From Neelides folsomi (Eukaryota > Arthropoda > Collembola > Neelipleona > Neelidae), in assembly GCA_034687125.1 (NCBI GenBank), contig JAQGBZ010000019.1:62001-126000 (forward strand): a stretch of DNA of 64,000 bases. Direction: 5' to 3'. The notes below the pieces were generated by a model. That model did not search any database, was not told the origin of the DNA, and worked only from the letters and a program-made list of their open reading frames with translations. This document shows positions 26,301 through 38,036 of this stretch, one piece after another; position 1 is the first letter of the stretch; each line of letters starts with the position of its first letter. The position numbers and the translations under genes are program-made.

Positions 26301-27603
26301 GACTCTACTATATAACTTCCCAATAGAACTTGTCTTATGATATAAATTATTTTAGACCCGCTGGATTTTATAAGAGGTAAATAGAGGATTTTGGTATTGG
26401 TGCATAGAAGATTCATAGAATATACGTAATACTTATATTAGGATATGTATTTGTTGATAGTTCTATTGGTATATTGGTCGGAAGTGTATAAGAAAGGAAG
26501 TCTTTTCTAAATGGATGGAACAAAGGGAAGAAAAGGTTGAGTGCCGTAAGAAGTGCGAGAGGGTCGAAGGCCCTTCGTTGTTCTCATTCATGTTGTTTCG
26601 TTCCCTTACACAATCCGAGGGTAAGAAATGGGAAAAGTCCTTCAGGCCTCTTTCGCGTTCTTACGTGTTTGAATCCAAAAAGCACCTGGCGACCGAACCA
26701 CCGGCCAGCCACCTTCAACGTTACGCCACGATCTTCACCGGCTTAAACGCCGTTCACCGGCGTTTTCTTCTCCCTCACCATCTCTCACCGACGACCAGCC
26801 GGCCAACGAATATTTTCACAAAAAATGACCCACTCTTTTATTATTCTCCCTCGCATCCTTCAACAGCCGCCTTCAACGTCTTTTCCTCTCCTTTTCTCCT
26901 TCCACGTTTTACATATTTAATTATGAATTCATGGTTGTAATAAATAAAGAGTCATCTGTGTCTCTGCATGCATACACAAACCCTGCTATCTTTTCTTTAA
27001 CCTTCTCCTCAAGAGTTAAAGACGCCCGTCAGCTGCTATTCCAGTCGGAGATTACACTTTGCAAAATAAGTTTTTCCTTCTCTTTCATAATGAGGGCCTT
27101 CTTCTCACCACCGATTTGCAATATGGTTCATCATTATGGTTCAAGTACCATGGAGCATGAGGAATATAATAATCCCTATATCTTTCTTCATGCCTTATAT
27201 TTCTCAATGTATCTCTTTTGTGAATATAACTCGAGTGCAAAATTTTTTGCAAAGAAAAAATTACACGCGCGGGCACGAGAGTTCAAGAGACGCCCATATG
27301 TACGATAATCATTAGAATGTTAGTTTTTCATGATGCTGTCTCAGCTTTTTCTTCTCCATTCATTCCTTTATGTAATTGAATGTATTTGAAACATTTGAGA
27401 GTTGAGAGGTTAATAGTTAATACAGAGGGGGAATCAAGGACCCAATTATATTTATATAAACTCACATCATGCTTGTAATGTAATTTAATATTCAAATGTA
27501 ATTAGATTTTTATACTTTGTATCAAATCCTGCCGACCAGATGACGTTCATTTACCAGAGGTTTATTACGCAAAGTAATCACAAATTTTTATTATAAATTA
27601 ACC

Positions 27604-27686
27604 AAATTTCACCTACATTTAAAACATCAATCATTTCACCTATATTTTAATGCATTATTATCATTTCACCTACATATTTTTTAATA
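27604..27686. repeat. Three-copy short tandem repeat, period about 30 bp
   Basis: The core TTTCACCTACAT (one copy TTTCACCTATAT) occurs three times at roughly 30-bp spacing, with AT-rich linkers. Confidence 0.65.
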
Positions 27687-30600
27687 AGCTTCAAATGTAC
27701 ACAACAAGAGAATTTAATCGCTGTGTTGGATCTAACAATGGGGAAGTGTAAACAAGCCGTTTATTATAATAGATAAAACCCAAATTATCAAAAATTACCT
27801 GCGAGGAATTTCATTTTTTGCCTTCCTATCTCTCCAAATTGATTATAAATGATATACTTTTAGATGTTTTCATATCTCATCTTTCTACCATACATTTGGT
27901 AAGAGCATTTGAATGAATGAATTGGGAGTTTAAATGCCCAATTTTACATTCTATTTAAGGTACTTTACACTCCCTTCGGTTTAATAAATACATACAACTA
28001 AAAACATATGTTTGGATGCGAAATAGTTCAACAAAATATAAGCCAAATGTATGGTACAAAATGTTATCTACCTATCAGTATAAGTGTATAATAAGATAAG
28101 ACAAAGAGCATACTGTATATAATCTGCAACATTGTTTTTAATAGATATATAAAAATATAGGTAATATTGTAGATATCTGGATGATACAAAGTACCTATAT
28201 CAAAGCTATCTCCGTTATTTTGTATAGGAAGAGGAGTCAAAAGGTTTACGGAGGAGCAAAGCAGTGGAAGTGAATTAAAAATAAAAAGTAGGTCAGAGAG
28301 GAAAACGGGAGTTGGAAAGTGGATGGATGAACCTTTGGAATTGGGATTGGGAAATTTGAACACATATTTGTCTTCCACTACTTTGAGTAGAGAATATGAA
28401 TTTAAGTTAATATAACATTATTTATAATAATAAGGAGCTCTTCTTTTATGTCAAGTTATAGTAGTGATATCTATATATCATTTTAATTCCTTTTGATAAA
28501 CATTCAGTTATATTTATTGATACTTGAACAACTTGAATTAAAACTCGGTTAAATATCTACAACAAGGACGAATGTGTAAATCACAAATGTATCTACAAAA
28601 AGGACATTTAAATCATTTCAAGCAATGTTCAAATAAGAAAAGAAATATTTTTATTGAATCTACTATTGATGGTTAACGTTCATAAAATAAATTAATTTGT
28701 ATACATAATTCATAGGATTTAAATATATTTATGACCCTAAAGAAATATTTTTACCTTTTAATCATTATTTACATTTCTATTGTCAAATCTGTAATCGTTC
28801 AACATGACCCAATACCAGCGGAATTATATCAAATTGTGGAGAAAAAGATATTAATGGAATTAACCGCACGATCTCAAATTCATTCATTTTTTTCTCTAAA
28901 TGTGCTTATTGCATTGAGAATGGAAATGTGGAGTATCAAGTACGTTAATGTGGATGGGAAAAGCTGGAAGGAAATAATTGAACGGGCTCAATGGAGCAAT
29001 TAAATAATGGGGATTTCATTTTTATAATATTCTCTCTCTCTCTTACTACAATAATACACACACGACAGTATGAGATAATAATTCACAAGAGGATTTCTCC
29101 GGAAATCAATTTCCATTTTTTTCCAACGGGCTTTTTCCACCCCTTTTAAACTGGCAATTATTGGTTTTAATGGACCTACTGTTATTACAATAAATGAACC
29201 TAAACGAACTCTCTCGAATATTCCAAAGGCCCAAATAGCATTATTAGAATTGACTGGATATTCCAACGCGTGGATGAGAAGGAGAATTTACAAGTGTAAA
29301 CCAGACATCATTTTTCAATTGTGTTCTCCAAGAGACTCGTTGGATGAAGTAAATTAACAATAAGTAAAGCCCCAAATGGCCTTTTAACGATCCATATACC
29401 TTTTCCCCTATCCATTTCTACATCATATTGGGAAATTCATATTCTGAAACTCCAAAGGTCCAGAGCTGAAGGAAATGCACAGAGAACTTATGATGCTGTA
29501 TAAATAATACATACAAAACTACTTTAGTATAGTACCTGTATGTATCCTACTGCAGTATTTACAAGTATGAATTTGTATGTAAGTACAAGGGATGGATGTG
29601 TTTATATTGTCAGCGTGAAAGTAAGCATAAAAGCTCCTTTAATAATTACTATATCAGCAGGTTTAATAGTGCTTATAAGAATGTAGTAATATAAAACCAG
29701 GAGTGAGAATTATTTTCTCTTACATTTATATAAGCTTTATAGCTTTAGTTCAGACCCTTCGGCCTTATTTACCCTTTGTATATTATTATGACCTGGCCCA
29801 TTAAACCTATTTTGAGATCATTATTCTGAATTTAAGCATTGAAGGTAGGAGATGTATATGAGGAGTTATAATAATAAAAGTTCAATTACTTCACCTCACG
29901 AGACTCAAGTTCAATATTTCTTTTAAACTTTTATGTCCTTCTTCTTAATGTCCTCTTATTCTGACACTCGACAGACTTTTGACATTTATTTTGAATCATC
30001 AATGAGAACAAATGTATTATATATGCATTATTAATTTATTGTTCTAATATGCTTCTATGCATTTTATGGTACCTAAAGCCTTCTTGAATTTGCATATAAT
30101 AAAATCTAAATATGATTTCATATTTCATTTTATACGGACGCACATTCACCTGAGAGATTGAGTCAATATATAGGTTATAGGGAAATGCATAAGAGATATA
30201 GAAATAGTCTGGTAATGAGAAAGAGCTAGGGTAGATGTAAATCAGTGGATGAGTTGAGCTCCGCATTCTTCACCAGATCTCATTTCGATTTGCCAATTGG
30301 AAAAGATGAACTTCATGAGGTACTTTTCACTTCACTTATTAATATTCATCTTTCTTCCAACCACTTCAACTCGAAGCTGAAGGAGGAGAGAAGGAGGAAT
30401 CTCCTTTAGGAGATCGTGGATAGAGAGAAAACGCATTCTCAAACTGGTTACCAATTGCATTTTTACTCAAAATTACTCACTCGGATGGTCAATTGATGGG
30501 AATTTATTAACATGGAATCCCGTTGAGCAAAAATGCATCCTTCTATAATATGCACCAATCATAGAAACTCAAGGAGCGAACTTACCATGCTGAATGTTCA

Positions 30601-32106
30601 ATTCATATTTATTATGAATTTATATAAAATGCAACTTGTTCCAAAGAACAATCCCAAGCTACCATATTATTAAAGGTACTTTTGTGCATTAGCATTAACA
30701 AAGTTCATACAGAAGTTTACATACAATTAGGAATAAATATTCAATTCTTCCCTTTGCTTTCTTGAACCTTTCTTTTATAACCCTTTGTGATCAACCTCAA
30801 AACCCTTTTTAAAATATAAGTATTAATAATTACGGGTGTGAGATTCCAATGAGAGATTTTTGTATTTTTTCATTAAGAGCAAATGTATGGAGGTGGTTAA
30901 GTCAGTGAAGTGGTTAAGCTCCTTTTAAGTGGTTTGATGTCAAAGGTGTGAAGGATTGTTTTATCGTTGAAGGAAACAAATGGATTTTGAGAGGAAGCAA
31001 AAATGATGGGACCGAGACATGGAAAAGTTCCTCGTTAGTTATTCCCTTTTCTATATTTATTACAATGAGACCTTTTTTACGTGTCGAATGTCGAAGTGTG
31101 CAATTAGAAGTAGTAGTGCAATTGGTTTAATATTTACTGCACTTTCTATCCCTTACACTTACCATACTTCAGAAATGTATAAATAAGTAGTTTAAATATG
31201 AGGGTATGTAATATGAGAATAAGGCATTTAAGTAGAATAGTAAGAAGTTCTTATGAAGAAGTTCTGGTATAGTTTCTGTTCAATTATTGCTGGCATACAT
31301 TTGCTCCCATATTTAAAAAGATAGCAATTAGATGCAAGAGAGTTTTTCTAAATGCGTTTGCATTTCAATACACACGAACTCATTGCCTGAGAAAAGCCCC
31401 ATTTTTATTTTCGATGAGAATCGGAGTTGAACGCCTCGGATGAGAATTGTGTTCGTGATTTTAACCTCAAGTGCCTGTGATCATTTTCCTCCACCATATA
31501 TTCCCATTCCCAGATATCACTTTGGACTCGTATACATATGAGCTCAATATTGCATAATTACCTTATTAAAACATTATTATATTACAAATATAAATGCCAG
31601 TAATACATTAATATAAAGCAATTTTAGTTAATTCATATGATTTATTTGTATTTTCCGTTTGCATATTACATACATAAATATTACAAATATAAATATTACA
31701 TTTAGTAAACAGTATGCTACTAATTAATCGATTTTAATAATTATAAATACTTCTTACTTATTGTTAGTTGTATGTAATATCAAGGATGTAATGGATATAA
31801 CAGTAACTGATATATTTGTGTATTAAAATCGTTATTTATTATATTATTATTAAAATGGTTATCATAATACTTATTAAATAATGAAGTATTACAATTTTCT
31901 TGGTATCAAACCACTTCCACACATTTTGGCTAAATAATCAAGAGTTATCTCTCACAAGTATGAACTGATTATGATTTCAGACAGAGTGTTAATGTACTTT
32001 TATATAAAGATTTGAATGAGTTCGGGAGTTGTGTTTATATAAAAATCCATAACATACTTTATCGTCTTTTATTATGTATACACGTAGGCGAAGAGATTAA
32101 ATATAC

Positions 32107-32110
<4 letters not shown>

Positions 32111-32143
<33 letters not shown>
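32111..32143. repeat. (TA)n microsatellite
   Basis: About sixteen uninterrupted TA units. Confidence 0.95.
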
Positions 32144-32145
<2 letters not shown>

Positions 32146-35100
32146 TTTATGGACTTCTCTCCTCTTGAGCTAAACTTTGCAAAATTTTCCACTCGATCTA
32201 ATACTTTGAAACTTATTTATTAATGTTCTTTTAAGGCCTACTAAAACAATGGTTTAAGTTGGCAGTAAAGCATCAAGTTGAATTCAAAAAGAGCAAATTG
32301 TATTTAATGAGGTGTTCATTTTTTAATGAGTTTCTCCACAAGTGTTCGGAGGATTTGCGGCCAAATAATGCGGTCCTTAATTGGAAACGTGGTAAAGTTG
32401 TAATGTAATTAAAAGCCTTTTATTTATGACAAGTGCGGGGAATTGATCCGACCACATTTTACTCTCAAGAGGGGATTTTTTCCCAATGCCCGGCTTTTAT
32501 CTCTCGGAGCTCCACTTCAAACAAGACTTATAACCAGAGTTTATTCCCTTATTTTACAATCTCTTATGTGTATAGTAAATTGATACAGATACGTACTTTG
32601 CATTTGTCTACTTACTTAACATACAAATACTACTTACTTACCTCATATTCCTATAAGATATATTATAATTGAATATCTTTAACAAGGAGCTTAAACAGTA
32701 GACATAATTTTATCAATTTATTAAGTGGTGAACGATTAGGGCCATAATTACCCAACGACGGGTAGGTACATGTGGAAGATATGAAAAACGAGACGGAGTT
32801 TTTGAGAGTTCTATTTGAGCAACCTGCCCAGCTTTTTCGTGTGTATCTCTCTCCTGGATGTGTGTTTTTCTCTTGTGGTTTTTCACTCCTTTGGACCCTC
32901 CACACAATCAACGACTGTCTAGACGAGGTCCTTTACGTAAAATACTCGCTTAACCGTTTTTTGAACTTTTTGAACCTTAGAACCTTCGACATTTTATATC
33001 AAACACCACTTTGTTTCAATATGACGTTCGCTCCTATCAAACCATGAATAAAAATCTTGTTTCACTTTTCCTATTGCACTGTGTGTATTTATTGTGCCTA
33101 AATATTTACTCAAGTCATGATGAAGTCTATTTATTATACCAAGTGCATTTTTGTTCATTTTCGACGATCGGCGATAAATCCCCTATTGGATTCTTTCGTT
33201 CTTTTCAAGTAGTTCAAATCGGGCAAATATGTTAAGCGATTTTTTATTACCAGAATCAACATTCGGAGGAATTATATCTTTCCCAAGCTTAAAATATTTA
33301 TAAATATTTCATTTGTTTTCGCACATTTACTTTCTTCATATTTCAACACTTTTACATCAAATCATTTGCATCATTTACATCCATGTTTCTATTTATTATT
33401 TCCCCATTATATAATTCAACAACCATTTATGTATACAATTGGAGAAAAAAACTGCAATATAAAAAACAAAGACCGATATTTTTGTAATATACATAAATAG
33501 ATATACATTGATAAATATAATAATATTCTATGAATATATTCAAACAATCGCTTATTTACAGAAAACTTTATTCAATGATAAAACTGGAATGGTTTGCAAA
33601 CATTCAAAATTTTTTCAAAGAACTGCACAAAATACACTGCTTGAAATTATAATGTTAATAATTATCCTTAAAATAATCGAATAATGCTTATGGAATGCGA
33701 ATGGAAATTTGAGTAAAAGGACCTATTGCGAAAAATGGGAAATGCAATAGGAGTGAAATGGAATCCTCTTAACATACATTTCATGCGGAGCATAAATAAA
33801 AGGAAAAATGAATTTCTGCGAATTTTATATCAGCAATAGGAGAACAGAGAAAACCTATAAAAACACAGGAAGAAATATAAAGGGAAATATAGGGAGAAAT
33901 ATATAAATGAAATATATAAAAATGAGTGAATAAAAACCTTATTGTATTTTGGCACAAAGGGTCTCTATAGATGACATAACCCACATGAAAATGTTCATTC
34001 ACTGGGTGTTGGGTTTTCGAGACCTTGGTTTTACACTCTCCGTTTCATGGCTGACTCTCTCCATTTTTCCAAGTAAATGAGCCTCGTTGAATATTCTGTT
34101 TTTAGGAACAAATGCCGACTTCCCTTTTCTCATCAATTCCTCGGCGGCAACCAACCGGCGACTATAAGCCTTCGATTATATCCATACACTCTCTATATCC
34201 ATCTTCCTATCATTACCAAATTGAAGTACAAAAAGAGGGTAGTCAAAGCACGAGTATTTACAAACCATATTTTTTCATTTACCAAATTGGTAAAGCCCCC
34301 TCTCCTAATATTTCCTTGTTTCCTTTTCTTTTTGAATAACTATAAGAGAGAAAAAAGGTTCAAATTATTCGGTCATTGAATGATGGGTCCATTGATTACT
34401 ATATTATATTATTGAAACCATCGTCATCGGTCCGTCGAAAATTCTTAAATGTCGCATATTTAAATAATTCCCTTCCACTCCAATGTTTACAAACTGTAAT
34501 TGAATTACTCACATTATTTCAACTATACCTTTCCACATCAACATTCATATATTCACATTCTTTATATTTTTATTATGAATACACATTTCATACTCAAATG
34601 AATTGTAATGAAGGAGTTTATGTATTGTGTTTCATAACATAAGCGTAAAAAGTTGTAATAATTTTCCTAGTGGAGAAAAGCCGAGTAAAAGTAATATAGT
34701 AATAAATAATAGTAAAGTTCTTATTGAAGTGAGTAAATTGATAGGGAGGGTTTAAGTGAGTAAATTGAATATGAAAATATTTAGTAGGAGAGGAAATGGA
34801 AGGTCCTTGGACTATCTAACCTTAAGAAAAAACTTTAACCGAATTTGATTAGGATATCAAGTTGCCCTTCCGCTCATTTAACCAGTAAAGTAAACCAGTA
34901 GCAATACCGGCTCACTTTTCCCACGAAATCTCCCCTATCCTATTCACTTGTGTGTAAATCTCTATATCCCTTGTCTAAATATTCTAAATGAAACATCCCT
35001 TTTGATTCACCCCTTTTCCACACTCTTATCAATGAAGTGATGGCTTAATCATTCATTCCCGACGGCGACCATCATATTCATTTTGGAATTTTCAGACAAA

Positions 35101-35570
35101 TCCCCAACAATCGCCGTCTATTATGAACAAATTTTTATACAAATTTTTCATATAAGAATGATTATATGAAATATCGGTAATTTGTACTTGAAATTATATT
35201 TTCATAATAAATAGTTATATTACTTTGTATTAATATCTCACTTAGATGTTGAAGTGGTAGAATTACATAAAATATTATATGCGTATTATCTATGTTATCT
35301 GAAATATCTTACACGTGGAGTTGTTTTTATCATCACTTCTGATTAATTGCATTTCTAATTATATTGAAACTCCTTTGTACTAACAAACTAATAAGAACAC
35401 ACTTCCCGATTATTGTCTGGCTACGTGTTTATCAATTACTTATGCGGAGTTAGATTATTCGCACAATAATTGATCATGAATAAAAATATTCGTTGCAAAA
35501 CAAGTGAAATCATAAGGTCTTATTTACGTATAAAAATTACTTTTACTATAATTGCGAATTACAACTACCT

Positions 35571-35825
35571 ACTACCCAAGATCAATCAAGTTGGCGCGCT
35601 CAGATCATTTATCACAGAGATCATTTTTAATTTCTTTAACACTTTTTTTCTCTAAAAACTTAATTCTAATTAAATTAACTATCTCTTGTGAGGTTGCTTT
35701 TCCTTACGCCATATGAATTAAAAAGTTGAAAAGGAATCAATAATGAGAAATGAACGGACAAGGTGATAAAAGAAGGAAAGTTGTCAAAACCAGGGAGCGC
35801 GCCAACTTGATTGATCTTGGGTAGT
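35571..35825. mobile_element. MITE-like element with perfect 31-bp inverted repeats
   Basis: Bases 35571-35601 and 35795-35825 are perfect reverse complements over 31 bp. They start ACTACCCAAGATC and include the GC-rich core GGCGCGC, unusual in this AT-rich DNA. The 193-bp spacer has no coding capacity. Similarity continues outward with mismatches, as the flanks also share motifs such as TTTTACTATAATT, so the true ends may lie beyond these coordinates. I saw no transposase and no clear target-site duplication. A non-autonomous DNA transposon or fold-back element is the simplest reading. Confidence 0.65.
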
Positions 35826-37400
35826 ATTAGTGTTGATAATTAGAATTATGTAAAAATTACAAGTAGTTTTACTATAATTATTTTAATTAATATTATATCT
35901 ACTAAAATTGAATTATTATATTACATACTACAGTATGCAATGGCTAATATTGGATTTGCAAATATTGTTAAATGCAAAGTGCTGATTACAAGGATTATCA
36001 AAAGACTCTTTCCGCTTTTCCAACCACAAGTCGCCGTTTTAATTAGTTAGTCATATCCTTTTACTTGCTCATTTGACATCAGAATTTGATAATTAAACGC
36101 CAACACATCCACCACATTAAGCGTCTCAAGTTTCATTCAACGCCATAAAAATACTATGGTACGTTTGTCATTTGTTAAATGAGACCTTGTTAAACCGCAG
36201 TGGCTACTTTAACTAATTATTACAATAACCAATTTGGATATCTTGTGTACAAAATTAGTCTTATGTGACTAATTAAGTTAAGCATACATTATTAATAAAA
36301 GAAACTTTAAACAAATCCTTATCTTGAAATAATGGGAAAACAAATAGCGATATGTAAATACTGCCGCTAACTAAATGCACTTTTACGATGAAATGAGAGT
36401 GAGAATTTATAGGTCGATGATTAATTTTAATAGTGATTGAAATGGATGTGGGCGGCGGAATCTTCATTTGCTATCAGTATGGGAAAACCTCTGAGTTCCT
36501 CTCTCATATCACTGTGCGTGTGGCTTACGAAAAAATACTTTTAAAGATTATGAAAGCCCATATACCGCTTCTATCATACCTCTATACAAGATAAGGATTT
36601 GAAGAAATATAATTTAAAGCAAGTCTCATATCGTATAAAAAATCATATATTGTAATAATAGCAATAAACATCAAGGAGCTATATGGCTAAAAGACCGTAT
36701 TGTATAAAAAGTATCAACATAACATAAAAAGTATGAGAATAATAAATAGTAAATAATAGTGTGTGTATTTAATGGATTGGTAATCCATCCAGATTTACGA
36801 CATTTTACAATTTGGCTGAGGAGCAGCGAAGGAAGTTGTGGCCATAAATGGAGAAAGCGGATCGAGGGTTAAATAAGGATTTATCCCGTGGAAAGACTCG
36901 GAAGGCCTCCCCGGTTCAAGTCCATGTAAAAACGAGAGACATCGGAGGATAAAGGATGAGTTAATAAAAATAGAATCCTCCCTTCACTCCCTCCATCCCG
37001 GGCAATGGAAAGAAAAGGGACAAAAATCCGAGAGGATCTTTAATATAAACATCCCTCCTGGATTTTCAACTTTGAATAAACTCACCGATTCCGTATTAAA
37101 ATCCATGTCATTCGACCTTTCCGGCTAATTTGTCTCCCATCCACATAAAATTATCCCCATTTTTATCTCTCCCCCATTCTGCCTTTTATCATAAAATGCT
37201 ATTGATGATGGTGTGTTCCTCATCTCCTCGTCATTTCCACATCAAAATGAATAATCCTCATATTATTAACCAAGTATGAGTGAATTCCAGATCGAGTGGA
37301 AGCCATCGAAGACAAAGAGTGGAACTTCCACTGTGGAAGAGGGAGGAAAAGCGAGGGATTTGGGTTCTATATGGAAAGTATACCATGACCCTATATTAAA
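35826..37400. other. Intergenic DNA approaching Myc
   Basis: AT-rich, becoming GC-richer from about 36820. The open frame at 37276-37479 has no family match. No RNA gene was recognised. Confidence 0.45.
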
Positions 37401-37499
37401 CATATACCGGCCCAACCACACGTTATTCTCCCTATCTCAAGATGTTTCATTCATGATGAAATTCCTCCGGCTTCCCTAGTCCCTCCCATCTACCTCCCG

Positions 37500-38036
37500 C
37501 CATTTAAATCCCTTCACCCCTCATGCGGATTCCCATATACTTTCAATAGTAATGCGCTGCCGGGGCCCCGTCCAGACGGCGTACATCTTCGGCGAAGAGT
37601 GTAGAGACCTGAGAGTGGGAAGCGGCTGGAGCTCTTGGCGCCTTTCGCACAGAGACTCACTCAGTGGAGACGCAGTATACTCCATTGAATAGAAGTCAAG
37701 ACCCAGCTCCTCCCTTCCTTCAAGCAACATGCGACTGGATTGAACTACAGGCCTGAATGGAGGGAGAATTGAGGAGGAGGAAGGAGGTTGTGCGACGGGG
37801 AAGGAGAAGCCTTGAGGGAGCCAAGTATTCGTAGGGTCGGAACGTAGTAGAGGGGAGCCGGCTTACTCCACGACTCCCTCCGCCCGCCTCCATTTCTTCA
37901 ATCCTCCTCGTCAGAGTACGACGTTCGCTCGTGGCCTTCAACTCTCCCGCCCAGTGGACCTCCTTTACCCGCCAAGTTCATCTTGTTCTGTTTTCAAGTG
38001 GGGCATAGAGAGTTTCTCAAGTTGCCTGAGAACAGG
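37500..38036 (+). promoter_or_regulatory. GC-rich probable promoter and 5' UTR of Myc
   Basis: This is the most GC-rich non-coding block in the window (for example CGGGGCCCCG near 37560). It lies directly upstream of the inferred Myc start codon. Open frames on both strands here (minus 37521-37941, plus 37983 onward) are explained by the base composition. No TATA box was recognised. Confidence 0.45.

Larger units (their letters stand above)
20388..35470. other. Gene desert, part 2
   Basis: This is about 15 kb with no recognisable gene. The longest open frame, 25194-25685 (163 codons), has the composition expected of AT-rich noncoding DNA and no family match. GC-richer islands occur near 22200-22470, 23630-24060, 25780-26000 and 26520-26900; these could be regulatory elements or relics, but nothing in them identifies a product. 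Simple repeats: (CT)n near 29030-29043 and (TA)n at 32111-32143. Confidence 0.5.

Noticed and set aside
26515..26940. 141-codon plus-strand open frame in a GC-richer block
   Set aside because: The low-complexity S, P, H and F-rich composition changes character along its length. No family match.
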